From Gemmatimonadaceae bacterium (GTDB lineage Bacteria > Gemmatimonadota > Gemmatimonadetes > Gemmatimonadales > Gemmatimonadaceae), in NCBI GenBank assembly GCA_016742275.1, contig JACVCD010000024.1:1-64000 (forward strand): 64,000 nucleotides of DNA. Reading direction: 5' to 3'. Position numbers and translations under genes: made by a program. The notes under the pieces were generated by a model. The model was not told where the DNA came from, did not search any database, and worked only from the letters and a program-made list of their open reading frames with translations. This document shows positions 1-9,507 of this stretch, one piece after another; the stretch's first letter is position 1; the number at the start of each line of letters is the position of its first letter.

Positions 1-1172
1 TGCACGATGAGCTTGGCGATCATCGAGTCGTAGAACGGCGGCACTGTATAGCCTGCGTACGCGTGCGTGTCGACACGCACGCCAGGGCCACCGGGCTGGT
101 GAAAGACTTCGAGCTTGCCAGGCGAGGGCTGGAAATTGCGCGACGGATCTTCAGCGTTCACGCGGCACTCGATGACATGCCCGCGGAACGGCGGCAGTTC
201 CTTGACCGAAAGCGGCAAGCCGGCGGCCACGCGGATCTGCTCCTTCACGAGATCGACACCAGTGAGCTGCTCCGTCACCGGATGCTCCACCTGGATACGC
301 GTGTTCATCTCCATAAAGTAGAACGAACCGTCTTCATCGAGCAGCATTTCGATGGTGCCGGCACCGACGTAGTTGATGGCCTTGGCACCACGAATGGCTG
401 CTTCACCCATGCGCTCGCGCAGTTCCGGCGTCATCACGGGGCACGGTGCTTCTTCGATGAGCTTCTGGTGACGACGCTGCACCGAGCAATCGCGTTCACC
501 GAGGTGAATCACATTGCCGTGCGTATCACCCATGACCTGGAACTCCACATGGCGCGGACGTTCGAGGAACTTCTCCACGTACACATCGCCATTGCCGAAC
601 GCCGACAACGCTTCTGAACGCGCGAGCTGGAAGGAGCGGAGGAAGTCATCGGGATCACGCGCCACACGCATACCCTTACCACCACCACCGGCGGCCGCCT
701 TGATGATGACCGGGAATCCGATCTCGCGTGCAAACTCGAGCGCCTCTTCCGGATCCTCGACAGGCCCCGGCGTGCCGGGCACGATGGGCACGCCAACTTC
801 CTGCATCGCGCGACGTGCTGATGCCTTGTCACCCATCACGCGGATCTGATCCGGCGTGGGGCCAATAAAGGCAATGCCCGACGCCCGGCAGGTCTCAGCG
901 AATTCGGCGTTCTCCGCCAGAAAGCCGTAACCCGGGTGAATAGCGTCGGCGCCGGTGATCTCGGCAGCGGCGATCAGACGCGGAATCTTGAGATACGAGT
1001 CGCGTCCCGACGGCGGACCGATGCACACGTCATCATCGGCAAAGCGCACATGGAGCGATTCACGGTCAGCCTCGGAATACACGGCGACCGTCTGGATATC
1101 GAGTTCACGGCACGCGCGAATGACGCGCAGTGCGATTTCCCCGCGATTTGCGATCAGGACCTTTTTGAACAT
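1..1172 (-). CDS. accC: Acetyl-CoA carboxylase, biotin carboxylase subunit (partial, C-terminus beyond left edge)
   Basis: Carries out the ATP-dependent carboxylation of the biotin on AccB, the first half-reaction of acetyl-CoA carboxylase in fatty acid synthesis; cytoplasmic. Translating the minus strand from the ATG at 1172 gives [20 protein letters not shown], the standard N-terminus of this family. An ATP-grasp glycine-rich loop ([11 protein letters not shown]), [13 protein letters not shown] and the catalytic stretch [15 protein letters not shown] follow. About 390 codons are present of a usual 445-450, so roughly 55-60 residues are missing at the edge. It lies 72 bases downstream of pilT and is probably the last or near-last gene of the aroQ-pepP-accB-pilT-accC transcript. 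The product is clear; only the end is unseen. Confidence 0.96.
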   Translation of the reverse strand, partial: MFKKVLIANRGEIALRVIRACRELDIQTVAVYSEADRESLHVRFADDDVCIGPPSGRDSYLKIPRLIAAAEITGADAIHPGYGFLAENAEFAETCRASGIAFIGPTPDQIRVMGDKASARRAMQEVGVPIVPGTPGPVEDPEEALEFAREIGFPVIIKAAAGGGGKGMRVARDPDDFLRSFQLARSEALSAFGNGDVYVEKFLERPRHVEFQVMGDTHGNVIHLGERDCSVQRRHQKLIEEAPCPVMTPELRERMGEAAIRGAKAINYVGAGTIEMLLDEDGSFYFMEMNTRIQVEHPVTEQLTGVDLVKEQIRVAAGLPLSVKELPPFRGHVIECRVNAEDPSRNFQPSPGKLEVFHQPGGPGVRVDTHAYAGYTVPPFYDSMIAKLIV

Positions 1173-1244
1173 CCCGTATGGTGGCGAGGACGCTGCCTCA
1201 CCGCCAGTCCCGCTCGCCTGCTGAAGCGCCCTAGCTGCGAACCC

Positions 1245-2435
1245 TCAGGCCGCGTTACTGCCGCCGCGGAAGCCGCTGAAGGCCGTATCGCTGGCACCAT
1301 CCACACCCTGCACACGGAGCGCGAACTCGGCCGGGTTGGTTGCGTTGAACAGCGCACTTTCGTACGAGATCACGCCACGCGAATAGTAGTTCATGAGCGA
1401 CTGGTCGAAGCTCTGCATGCCATACGCCACACTGCCTTCCTTGATGAGGTCGGGAATGTTGAGCGTGGCCGAGAGATCGCGGATCTGATCGCGGACGGCT
1501 TCGGTGTTCACGAGGATTTCGCACGCCGGCACGCGGCCCGGCTGATCCGCGCGCGCCACGAGGCGCAGCGACACGACGGCCGAGAGCGCGTTGGCCAAGG
1601 CGAAACGCACTTCGTTCTGCTGGTGCGGCGGATAGAACGACAGCACGCGATTGATGGTCAACGTGGCGTCGGTGGTGTGCAGTGTGGAGAACACCAGGTG
1701 ACCGGTACCCGCAGCCTTGAGCGCCACGTCGAGCGTCTCGAGGTCTCGGATTTCACCGATCATGATGACATCGGGATCCTGACGCAGGACACGGCGCAGG
1801 GCCTGTCCGAAGTTGGCCGTATCCGTGCCGACTTCACGCTGATTGATGTGACACTTGAGATCACGATGCACGAACTCGATCGGGTCTTCGATCGTGATGA
1901 TGTTCGCGCTGCGACGCTCATTGATGTGCTGAATCATTGCAGCGAGCGCAGTGCTCTTGCCCGAGCCCGTTACGCCGGTCACGAGAATCAGACCACGCGG
2001 CTTGAGCGCGATCTGCTCGAGAACCGACGGCAGGTTGAGATCACGAATGTTCGACGCCGCATGGGCGATGGAACGCATGGCAAAGGCCACCGTGCCCTTC
2101 TGCTGGTACACGTTGACACGGAAGCGGCCGATGCCCGGGACGTTGATGGCAAAGTCCGCTTCGCGTGCTTCAACGAATTCGCGCAACTGCGCCGGCGGCA
2201 ACAGGTGCTCAGCCAGCGCACGCAATTCCTCGGGCCGCATGGGCGGCATCTCGAGGGGAACGAGGTCTCCGTGCAATCGCAGCGTGGGCGGACGGCCCAC
2301 CTTGAGGTGCAAGTCCGACGCACCTTCCCGGACCATCCGCTGCAGGGCTGCCTTGAGGTCGAGCCCTTGTGCTGGCGCCGTGCCGTTGGCTGATGAAGCA
2401 GCCGGATGCGGGGCGACGCCGGAGACCATCGTCAT
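1245..2435 (-). CDS. pilT: Type IV pilus retraction ATPase PilT
   Basis: Hexameric ATPase that powers pilus depolymerisation and twitching motility at the inner-membrane base of a type IV pilus. The 396-residue protein has the PilT N-domain (about 25-130), Walker A GVTGSGKST at 154-162, an Asp box TIEDPIEFVH, Walker B DPDVIMIGEIRD near 220-231 and a His box GHLVFSTLHTTDA. The C-terminal tail after residue 370 is glycine/serine-rich. The start lies 11 bases after the accB stop. Its position between accB and accC is unusual. PilT and PilU are hard to separate by eye, but length and motifs favour a PilT-type retraction ATPase over the PilB assembly ATPase. No other pilus gene is in the window. 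Confidence 0.93.
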   Translation of the reverse strand: MTMVSGVAPHPAASSANGTAPAQGLDLKAALQRMVREGASDLHLKVGRPPTLRLHGDLVPLEMPPMRPEELRALAEHLLPPAQLREFVEAREADFAINVPGIGRFRVNVYQQKGTVAFAMRSIAHAASNIRDLNLPSVLEQIALKPRGLILVTGVTGSGKSTALAAMIQHINERRSANIITIEDPIEFVHRDLKCHINQREVGTDTANFGQALRRVLRQDPDVIMIGEIRDLETLDVALKAAGTGHLVFSTLHTTDATLTINRVLSFYPPHQQNEVRFALANALSAVVSLRLVARADQPGRVPACEILVNTEAVRDQIRDLSATLNIPDLIKEGSVAYGMQSFDQSLMNYYSRGVISYESALFNATNPAEFALRVQGVDGASDTAFSGFRGGSNAA

Positions 2436-2446
2436 GTCGTCATGTC

Positions 2447-2953
2447 TCAGCCGGTCGGATCGATGCGGAAGAGCACCTGGCCGTATTCGACGGCGTGAGC
2501 GTCGGCCACATTGACCTCGCGCACGACACCATCGAACTCGGACTCGAGCTCGTTCATGATCTTCATCGCTTCAATGATGCAGACGATCTGCCCCTTGCTG
2601 ATCCGATCACCAACCGCGATGTACGGCTTGGCGCCCGGCTCTGGTGCAGCATAATACGTTCCGACCATCGGCGACTTGATCTCGAGGGCCGCAGACTTTG
2701 GCGCCTCGGCCTTCGGCGCGCTTGCCCCCCCCTCCTCTGCAGGACGCGCCGTCGGCGCAGCAGGCAACACTGGTGCCGCCACTGAAACAGGCGCAGCCGG
2801 GAGTGCGGGAGCCATCGTGACGGCGGCCGCCCGCTGCTGCGGGCTCTTCGAGATCCGGAGCTTCATCCCCTTGTCGGAGGAGATCTCGATGGAATCCACC
2901 GTGGAGCCGTCGAGCATCTCGATCAGCTTCTTCACGTAGCGCAGGTCGATCAT
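2447..2953 (-). CDS. accB: Acetyl-CoA carboxylase biotin carboxyl carrier protein
   Basis: Carries the biotin that shuttles CO2 between biotin carboxylase (AccC) and the carboxyltransferase. The 168-residue protein has a conserved N-terminal segment (MIDLRYVKKLIEMLDGS), a long Ala/Pro linker (about 40-90) and a C-terminal biotinyl domain with the EAMKIMNE signature; the biotinylated lysine is K131. The ATG at 2953 was chosen because it gives the family N-terminus. The frame stays open further upstream, but that extension is non-homologous looking. The gap of 110 bases to pepP upstream and 11 bases to pilT downstream suggests one transcript. Confidence 0.96.
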   Translation of the reverse strand: MIDLRYVKKLIEMLDGSTVDSIEISSDKGMKLRISKSPQQRAAAVTMAPALPAAPVSVAAPVLPAAPTARPAEEGGASAPKAEAPKSAALEIKSPMVGTYYAAPEPGAKPYIAVGDRISKGQIVCIIEAMKIMNELESEFDGVVREVNVADAHAVEYGQVLFRIDPTG

Positions 2954-3063
2954 GGAGAGGCAGGCTGGAAGAGGGAACACCGCACCCGGACGATCCCGAA
3001 AGACCGTCCAGGGCAGCAAACGTGCAGACATGTTGTACAGACGGGTAACGCACGAGGCCGAGG

Positions 3064-4164
3064 CTATGACAGCTCGATCAGGTCTCGCGGATAGCGCGTG
3101 AGTACGCGCGGGCCCGTGGTCGTGATGAGCACATCGTCCTCGATTCTCACCCCACCCCAATCCGGGCGATAGATGCCCGGCTCGATGGTGACCACCATAC
3201 CGGCGGCGAGAGGAGCCTCGATACTCCGGGCCAGACGAGGACCCTCGTGCACTTCCAGGCCGATGCCATGACCCAGCGAATGTCCGAATGCCTCACCAAA
3301 CCCGCGGGCGTCAATGTACTCTCTTGCCACCGCATCTGCAGCCATCCCCTTCATTCCGACCCGAACCGCGCCCGAAGCGCGCAAATTCGCCTGCAAAACG
3401 ATGTCGTAGACGTCCTCCTGCTCGGCCGAAGCTGGTCCCAGAACCACCGTTCGGGTGATGTCGGAGCAGTAACCGCCGGCTATTGCACCGAAATCCAGTA
3501 GCACCAGATCTCCGCGCTGCAGGACTCGATCCGAGGCCCTGGCATGGGGAAGCGCCGATCGTGGCCCTGACGCCACAATAGAGTCAAAGGGGAAGCCTTC
3601 GCTGCCAGCTTCGCGAAGATTGCGTTCAAGCATGCCGGCCACAGCTGTTTCGGTCATCCCGGGCCCCAACATGCCCAGCGTCCGCTCCAATGCGGACTCG
3701 GCCATTTCAATCGCTCGCTCAATCCACGCGACTTCGCCGTCATCCTTGATCTCGCGTAGCCCTTCGACCAGATCAACCGACGGTCGCCATTGCCAACGCG
3801 CGCCCTGCTCAAGGATGCGCGAAAAATCGCGGTGCAGCAGGTGAGCGGATTCGAAACCGATACGCTCAACGCCGACGGTAGCGCCCAGAAGGGACCAGAG
3901 ACCGGTCCAGAGACTCGAGGGCTCGATGCGCACGGTGGCTGAACTCCCGACTTCGCTTTCCACCTGCGTGGCGTAGCGAAAGTCGGTGAGCAGCGTGCAT
4001 TCCCGCGCCGTGACCATCAACAGCGCATTGCTTCCCGAAAAGCCCGTGAGATATCGAACACTCGGGAGCGATGAGACCAGCAGTCCATCCAGATCAGCGC
4101 GACCCATGAGGTCGCGCAATGCCGCCAATCGCGCCGGCCGTTGATCGGACGGCGGCGTACTCAC
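3064..4164 (-). CDS. pepP: Xaa-Pro aminopeptidase (M24 family)
   Basis: Metalloprotease of the pita-bread fold that releases the N-terminal residue from Xaa-Pro peptides in the cytoplasm. The 366-residue protein has a creatinase-like N-domain (about 10-130) and an M24 catalytic domain. All five expected metal ligands are visible in order: D in LLDFGA, D in CSDITRT, H in GHSLGHGIG, E in TIEPGIY and E in VRIEDD. The start is a GTG at 4164 whose GTGA overlaps the aroQ stop, which implies translational coupling. The aroQ-pepP-accB order is a common bacterial arrangement. In many genomes efp lies between pepP and accB; it is absent here. Confidence 0.92.
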   Translation of the reverse strand: MSTPPSDQRPARLAALRDLMGRADLDGLLVSSLPSVRYLTGFSGSNALLMVTARECTLLTDFRYATQVESEVGSSATVRIEPSSLWTGLWSLLGATVGVERIGFESAHLLHRDFSRILEQGARWQWRPSVDLVEGLREIKDDGEVAWIERAIEMAESALERTLGMLGPGMTETAVAGMLERNLREAGSEGFPFDSIVASGPRSALPHARASDRVLQRGDLVLLDFGAIAGGYCSDITRTVVLGPASAEQEDVYDIVLQANLRASGAVRVGMKGMAADAVAREYIDARGFGEAFGHSLGHGIGLEVHEGPRLARSIEAPLAAGMVVTIEPGIYRPDWGGVRIEDDVLITTTGPRVLTRYPRDLIELS

Positions 4165-4604
4165 GAACGTCGCGACGCGAGCGCTCGCACCAGTCCGCGC
4201 AGGGCGTATTCGTAGCCGTCTGCACCTAGTCCGCACACCATGCCAATGGAGGCACTGGCCAGCACGGAGTGTCGGCGTTCGGGTTCGCGCGCATGGATGT
4301 TGGACAGATGCACTTCCACGAATGGCAGTGCTGTGGCCGTAAAGGCATCACGCAGAGCCAGACTGGTATGCGTATAGGCGCCAGCATTCACCACGACACC
4401 GCGCACCTCAGTGCGCCAGCCATGCAGAATGTCGATCAGCTGCCCTTCCCCGTTCGCCTGCGCCGTGCGGAGTTCCACGCCCAGTGACGCCGCCACACCG
4501 GACAGGTGCGTCAGAATGTCATCGAGCGTGGCGGTGCCATAGATCGCCGGCTCGCGCGTTCCCAGCAGATTGAGATTCGGACCGTTCAGGATCCCGACGA
4601 TCAC
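4161..4604 (-). CDS. aroQ: Type II 3-dehydroquinate dehydratase
   Basis: Dehydrates 3-dehydroquinate to 3-dehydroshikimate in the shikimate pathway; a dodecameric cytoplasmic enzyme. The GPNLNLLGTREPAIYG segment contains the catalytic Tyr region, NAGAYTHTS holds the substrate-binding Asn, and EVHLSNIHAREPERRHS carries the catalytic His and the active-site lid residues. Start: GTG at 4604 overlaps the upstream TPR gene stop by four bases (GTGA) and yields 147 residues, the usual family length. An ATG at 4628 would add eight residues and overlap the TPR gene by 28 bases. The downstream neighbour pepP uses the same GTGA arrangement. Confidence 0.93.
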   Translation of the reverse strand: MIVGILNGPNLNLLGTREPAIYGTATLDDILTHLSGVAASLGVELRTAQANGEGQLIDILHGWRTEVRGVVVNAGAYTHTSLALRDAFTATALPFVEVHLSNIHAREPERRHSVLASASIGMVCGLGADGYEYALRGLVRALASRRS

Positions 4605-7378
4605 GAGTTCCCCAACCCCTTGAGCCACGCCGAGAATTGCGCGAGGTCGTCAGCGGCGGGAGCGCCGGAAGCAGGTGCGTCACCCGACTGGCCGCCGCCC
4701 GCAGTATTCCCACTGGCATTGGCCTGGCGCGCCGGATCAGGGAAGAACCGATCGAATGAGAACTCTCCGGTGTTCACCGGCGCGGCTGGTGCCGAGGCCG
4801 GTGTCGGAGACACCGCCGGCGATGCAATCGGGGTCGCGCTGCGAACTGGGGTGGGCTGCCGCGAAATCCCAAACGCGGGCGTGGGCTCACGATGACCCGC
4901 TGCACCGGCGAAGAAGCTGTCGCTCAGGGTGCCCACATCGACGGCATCCGGATTGAATGCCTCTGCGAGCTGCTGGGCGGCCAGATCATCGTCACTGTGA
5001 CTCTCGCTACCAAACAGCGCGGCCAATGAGTCTTCGGCCGGAGGCGTGACGGCCGCATTGATCACGGGCGTCGAAACCGGAGTCAGCGTGGCCGTCGTCG
5101 CTGTGGGGAACACGATCGCGTCCGAAATAGCCGGAGTGGATCGCGGTGGCGTACGACGTGCGACTCGACGGGCAGCCAATGCGGCAAATCGTTCACGCGC
5201 CGTGAACGCGGCGACCGCCGGGACCGGAGCAATCGGCGTGCGCGATGCAACAGGCGTATACGTCGATACGGGTGTGAACGCCGCGACGGGTGTCGGCACA
5301 GACGTCACTACGGGCGTTTGAACAACCGCAGCCGCAGCACGGCTCTCTTCCTGCATGTCGCGCAACTCGCTCAACCGCGACGACAATACGGGATCGTACG
5401 GACGGCGGCGCACCAACTCTTCGTACACGGTAATGGCGCGATCGATGAATCCCTGCGCCACGAGCAACTCGCCCATCGTTTCGGTGACAAAGGCCGGCGA
5501 AGCCTCATGCGCTTCTTCAGCCGCAGGTTCTTCGGAGGAATCGTCGAACGCAGGCTCCTCAGCCACCCTCTCGGCTACAACACTCGCGTCGGTCGCGACT
5601 TCATCCGACACACTCGACTCAACGGCATCGAGTACATCGGCAAAACTGGCTTCAGCCGACACACTCTGCTCGGTCGCCTGCTCCACCGTCTCGAACGGAT
5701 CGAGTTCGGACACCTCTGACTGAGAGGCCAACTCACCGACCAATTCATCCACGTCAAACCCGCCGGACGTGGTGCCCATGTCGAATGCATATGCTGGGAC
5801 GTGGGGAGGCGTCACCAGCGAAGTGGTGGCGACCTGTGACTCCACCTCAGACGTATCAGCAGCAGTGACGATGTCGGCTTCGTCTTCAACCGACTCATTT
5901 ACGTGCTCATGCACATGCTCAGGCACATACTCATCGACCAGTTCATGCGCTGGAGCTTCGACGACGCTCTCCGTGCTATCCACACTCTCAACGACATGGT
6001 CATGAACCGCCGCCGCGTAGACCGAGGCCTCTTCGATGTCCGGCTCTGGCTCCGGAAGCGGAACGTTGACAGGATCATCGGCTTCACGACCAAATGCTTC
6101 AACGGCTTCCGTGGTAACCGGAACCGAGATCGGGGTGGCGTACCGCGGCATATCACGACGCGCGACCAATTCCGACGTATCCGGCCACTCGGGAGCGACC
6201 AGACCTTCCTCGAACGCCATTGCCGCCTCATCGCCAGCGGCCGCGAGCTCGTCCGCGACCAACGCGTCGGTCGACGCATCATGCGCAACAGCACCAAACG
6301 CAAAAGGATCGGCGTCCGTGGCTTCCGAAACGGAATGAGCAATAGAATCTGCCGCAGCAGAATCCGTCGGCACACCAATACCGCCCAGCGCATCGATATC
6401 GAGCAATCCTTCTGACGGGATATCAGCGAAGGACGTGTCCGGTACGGCAGTCGAGGCTTCCCCCTGCAAATAACTGGGCGGTTCGATGGCGCGCATCGCC
6501 GCATCGGGGGTCGGCATCGCCGGATGAACTGAGGCAAAGCCGAGCGCCGGCGTGGGGCTCGCCGGTGTGATGTGGGTTGGATTGAACCCGTCGAGCGGCG
6601 CCACCACCGGCGTGGACACCGGTGTCAGCGTGAGCATGCCGTCGAAATCGATGGGCATCGCTGACGGGAGCGCCGCATTGTCGATCGGCGTCGGGACAGC
6701 GGAAATGCCGGCGATGGGCGTCGGAATAGCCGGTGCAGCCGAAATCGGCGTAGGAATGGCCGGTGCGGGCGCCACCGGCGTCGGCACCGCCACCTGGGCA
6801 GCGATTGGCGTCGGTGAAGCCGTATTCGGAATGGCCGCGCTGGGAACCGGAGGAGTCGCGTACGCCGGCGCACCGTATGACGGCGCTCCGTACGCTGGTG
6901 TGGGCGCCGGGGCCGATTGCGCAGGCGTCCAGGCGGGTGTCCCCTGCACTGGCGCGCCATAGGCCGGTGTCCCGTAGGCTGGCGTGGCAAGTGACGCCAA
7001 CTGCGCCGCGATATCGTCGTTTCGCGGATCGGCTTCGAGCACCCGCTCATACCAGCGACGAGCAACCTGTGGCTGTCCCTGACGACGCGCGATATCGCCC
7101 AGATGGCGGAGCGCAATGAGGTTTTCGGGGTCGAGCGACAGGGCCTGCTCGAATACACCGCGCGCTTCTTCAAGCTCGGCCGTTTCGTAGAGGGCCTGGC
7201 CGAACACGATGTAGCCGCTCATATGCCCGGGCTGCTTGGGCAGATGCTCGCGGCACAGGGCAATAGCCTGCGACAGGTCGCCGGCCTTCCGGAGTTCGTT
7301 GGCCAGCGGCGCGAAGTAGCGGCGCGGGTTCTCCTCGAACTTTTTCCGGAGCTCCTCGATCCGGGCAGCGGTGCTCAT
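4601..7378 (-). CDS. Large TPR protein with long proline/threonine-rich and acidic linker, unknown function
   Basis: This 925-residue protein has an N-terminal TPR array (about 1-125). It is followed by a long linker dominated by Pro-Thr-Pro and Ala-Pro repeats (GTPAYGAP, AIPTPI) and then acidic Ser/Asp/Glu-rich sequence. An isolated TPR-like pair lies near 645-700 (GELLVAQGFIDRAITVYEEL), then more PTPV-type linker. The C-terminus is a compact block with aromatics (SFDRFFPDP ... DDLAQFSAWLKGLGNS). No signal peptide or membrane segment is visible, so it is probably cytoplasmic. It heads the aroQ-pepP-accB-pilT-accC run and overlaps aroQ by four bases. A scaffold role linked to the pilus ATPase downstream is only a guess. 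The architecture resembles the 1080-residue protein at 11139-14381. Confidence 0.85.
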   Translation of the reverse strand: MSTAARIEELRKKFEENPRRYFAPLANELRKAGDLSQAIALCREHLPKQPGHMSGYIVFGQALYETAELEEARGVFEQALSLDPENLIALRHLGDIARRQGQPQVARRWYERVLEADPRNDDIAAQLASLATPAYGTPAYGAPVQGTPAWTPAQSAPAPTPAYGAPSYGAPAYATPPVPSAAIPNTASPTPIAAQVAVPTPVAPAPAIPTPISAAPAIPTPIAGISAVPTPIDNAALPSAMPIDFDGMLTLTPVSTPVVAPLDGFNPTHITPASPTPALGFASVHPAMPTPDAAMRAIEPPSYLQGEASTAVPDTSFADIPSEGLLDIDALGGIGVPTDSAAADSIAHSVSEATDADPFAFGAVAHDASTDALVADELAAAGDEAAMAFEEGLVAPEWPDTSELVARRDMPRYATPISVPVTTEAVEAFGREADDPVNVPLPEPEPDIEEASVYAAAVHDHVVESVDSTESVVEAPAHELVDEYVPEHVHEHVNESVEDEADIVTAADTSEVESQVATTSLVTPPHVPAYAFDMGTTSGGFDVDELVGELASQSEVSELDPFETVEQATEQSVSAEASFADVLDAVESSVSDEVATDASVVAERVAEEPAFDDSSEEPAAEEAHEASPAFVTETMGELLVAQGFIDRAITVYEELVRRRPYDPVLSSRLSELRDMQEESRAAAAVVQTPVVTSVPTPVAAFTPVSTYTPVASRTPIAPVPAVAAFTARERFAALAARRVARRTPPRSTPAISDAIVFPTATTATLTPVSTPVINAAVTPPAEDSLAALFGSESHSDDDLAAQQLAEAFNPDAVDVGTLSDSFFAGAAGHREPTPAFGISRQPTPVRSATPIASPAVSPTPASAPAAPVNTGEFSFDRFFPDPARQANASGNTAGGGQSGDAPASGAPAADDLAQFSAWLKGLGNS

Positions 7379-7470
7379 GCGTGCAAAGCCCTCATGTGAT
7401 ATCCCGGAACGTCAGGACGCGCCGTCACGCGGCTGGCACCGGAGACGATTCGCGGCTGGGGATCGGGTGT

Positions 7471-7500
7471 ATTGATTGCCATGGGCGAGCGGGATGTCAA
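7471..7500 (-). promoter_or_regulatory. Candidate sigma70-type promoter for the TPR-aroQ-pepP-accB-pilT-accC run
   Basis: On the minus strand TTGACA (7495-7500) is followed after 18 bases by ATCAAT (7471-7476), about 93 bases upstream of the 7378 start codon. The -35 match is perfect; the -10 matches only about half of the consensus. Prediction by eye only. Confidence 0.4.
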
Positions 7501-7533
7501 TTGCGAGTGGACGACAGGAAGTGACGAGCTGTC

Positions 7534-7563
7534 TTGCCTTTAGGAGAACGCGATCGCTAGGTT
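7534..7563 (+). promoter_or_regulatory. Candidate promoter for the ppiD-like gene
   Basis: TTGCCT (7534-7539) and TAGGTT (7558-7563) are separated by 18 bases. A start site near 7570 would leave a leader of about 80 bases before the GTG at 7652. The same TTGC/TAGG look recurs upstream of rpmJ. Confidence 0.4.
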
Positions 7564-7584
7564 TCGAGGCTCTGTTGCATTTGT

Positions 7585-7600
7585 CTCACTCGCGAGTGAG
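7585..7600. promoter_or_regulatory. Perfect 16-base palindrome in the ppiD leader (possible operator)
   Basis: CTCACTCG is followed immediately by its reverse complement CGAGTGAG. It lies about 15-30 bases downstream of the predicted ppiD start site in the divergent intergenic region, a typical place for a repressor dimer site. No loop is present, so it is better read as a protein-binding site than an RNA hairpin. Confidence 0.4.
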
Positions 7601-7651
7601 GCAGACGCCTTTCCGTTTCGCCGTCCTACCCGACCGAAGGAGTCACGCCCC

Positions 7652-9484
7652 GTGCTGCAATCGATGCGGAGCGCCGCGAAGTACATCTGGATTTTCATCA
7701 TCGTGGCGTTCGTCGGCAGCTTCCTGCTGTACGAGACCTCGGGTCTGGCCGGCCGCGCGCCCGTAACCACCACCACGTCCATCGCCACGGTCAATGGAGA
7801 GGAATTGCTCCTCACCACCTGGCAGAACGCGGTCAACTCGCTTGAACAGCAGCAGTCACAGCAGTCGGGTGGCGCACTGACGCTGGACCAGCGCCAGCAG
7901 CTGGAAGACCGGGCGTTTGATGAACTCGTCACGGACCTGCTGCTGCAGCAGGAAATCAAGAAGCGTGGCATCACGGTAACTGACGACGAAATCCTTCAGG
8001 CGGCACGCATGGCGCCGCCGCCGCAGGCCATGCAGTCGCCGGACCTGCAGACCGATGGTCAATTCGATATGCAGAAGTATCTGCGACTGCTCGCCAGCCC
8101 GATGGCGCGCCAGTCGGGAATGCTTGCTGGTCTCGAAGCGTACTATCGCAGTGAGATCCCGAAGCAGAAGCTGTTCGACCAGATCGCGAGTGGTGCGTAC
8201 CTCTCCGACGAACGTCTCTGGCAGCTCTACGAAGACCGTCACGACAGTGCCACGGTGAGTTACGTGGTGCTGCGTCCGGAGAGCCTTTCAGACACGGCAG
8301 TGACTGTCACGGACAGCGAGATCCAGCAGTTCTACGAACGGAACAAGAAGCGTTTCGAGAAGCCAGGTCGTGCCGTGGTGTCGTTGCTCACGGTCACGCG
8401 CGCCATTACAGCCGCTGACTCGGCCGCCGCCAAGACGCGTATCGATGCACTGCGTGCTGAAGTGGTTGGTGGCGCCAAGTTCGAAGATGTCGCAAAGCGT
8501 GAGTCGACCGACAGCATCTCCGGTGCCGATGGTGGTGCGCTCGGCAAGGGTGGTCGCAATCGCTTCACGCCCAAGTTCGAAGAAGCGGCCTACGCGCTCA
8601 AGGTCGGCGAAGTCTCGCAGCCCGTACTGACGCCGTTCGGCTGGCACATCATCCGCGTGGACTCGCGTCAGGGTGATACGCTCGACCTCCGCCACATCCT
8701 TGTCTCGGTGACGCAGAGCGATTCCAGTGCTTCGCGCACCGACCGCAAGGCGGACTCGCTGGCCACCAAGGCCGGCAATCAGGAAGACGGCAAGGTGTTT
8801 GACGAGGCTGCCCGTCAGCTCGGTCTGACGCCGGCCACGGTGGTCGTGGTCGAGAAGGAGCCGCTTTCGTTCGCGGGTCGCTATGTGCCGTCGGTAAGCG
8901 CATGGGCTTTCACGGGTGTGCGCCCCGGCGAAACGAGCGATCTGTTCGATTCGCAGGAGGCCTACTACGTGGCGCGTCTCGACTCGATCACGAAGGGTGG
9001 TCCGCAGGCGCTCAGCGAAGTGAAGGAAGACATCCGTCGTCGCCTGGCGCGCGACAAGCGCGTCGAGAAGCTGCGTCCGATGGGCGAGCAGCTGGCAACG
9101 GCGGCCAAGCAGGGTGGTCTTGAGGCCGCTGCGGCTCAGGCGAACCTGCAGGTCGAAAAGGCGCCTGCGTTCTCGCGTGGCCAGCTGGTTCCGGGTCTTG
9201 GCCAGTTCACGCCGGCCATTGGCGCTGCGTTCGCGGTGCCCGTGGGTCGGGTTGGCGGTCCCTTCCGCGCCAATGACGCCATGGTCGTGCTGCGTGTGGA
9301 TTCGCGCGTTGAAGCCAGCCGTGAGACCTTCGAAGCCGAGAAGTCGATTCAGCGTACGCAGTACTCGCAGACGATGCGTCAGCAGAAGGTCGAGGAGTTC
9401 CTTCTCAACCTCCGCGACAAGGTCAAGATCGACGATCGTCGTACGGAAGTGCTGAGCCAGCTGCGCCGTCAGTCACCGACCTGA
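7652..9484 (+). CDS. PpiD/SurA-like peptidyl-prolyl cis-trans isomerase, membrane anchored
   Basis: Periplasmic parvulin-type foldase that would assist folding of exported and outer-membrane proteins. The 610-residue protein has one N-terminal membrane anchor (about 11-31, YIWIFIIVAFVGSFLLYE), a SurA_N-like helical region (about 45-200) and a parvulin domain (about 235-350; FEDVAKRESTDSISGADGG and FGWHIIRVDS). A second, degenerate PPIase-like segment begins at RHILVSVTQSD (about 350-460). Start: GTG at 7652, with AAGGAG nine bases upstream; an in-frame ATG is four codons later. The layout matches PpiD (about 620 residues) better than soluble SurA. It is one of few plus-strand genes here and ends before a strong terminator. 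Confidence 0.88.
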   Translation: MLQSMRSAAKYIWIFIIVAFVGSFLLYETSGLAGRAPVTTTTSIATVNGEELLLTTWQNAVNSLEQQQSQQSGGALTLDQRQQLEDRAFDELVTDLLLQQEIKKRGITVTDDEILQAARMAPPPQAMQSPDLQTDGQFDMQKYLRLLASPMARQSGMLAGLEAYYRSEIPKQKLFDQIASGAYLSDERLWQLYEDRHDSATVSYVVLRPESLSDTAVTVTDSEIQQFYERNKKRFEKPGRAVVSLLTVTRAITAADSAAAKTRIDALRAEVVGGAKFEDVAKRESTDSISGADGGALGKGGRNRFTPKFEEAAYALKVGEVSQPVLTPFGWHIIRVDSRQGDTLDLRHILVSVTQSDSSASRTDRKADSLATKAGNQEDGKVFDEAARQLGLTPATVVVVEKEPLSFAGRYVPSVSAWAFTGVRPGETSDLFDSQEAYYVARLDSITKGGPQALSEVKEDIRRRLARDKRVEKLRPMGEQLATAAKQGGLEAAAAQANLQVEKAPAFSRGQLVPGLGQFTPAIGAAFAVPVGRVGGPFRANDAMVVLRVDSRVEASRETFEAEKSIQRTQYSQTMRQQKVEEFLLNLRDKVKIDDRRTEVLSQLRRQSPT

Positions 9485-9507
9485 TCCAGGCGAGTGACTG
9501 AACGCAC

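Noticed and set aside
936-2393. Long plus-strand open frame opposite pilT
   Set aside because: Antisense shadow of a well-recognised gene; its translation lacks domains and contains many Arg/His runs typical of reverse-strand GC-rich frames.
2954-3160. N-terminal extension of accB
   Set aside because: The extra residues match no BCCP and overlap the pepP 3' end; ATG 2953 gives the family N-terminus.
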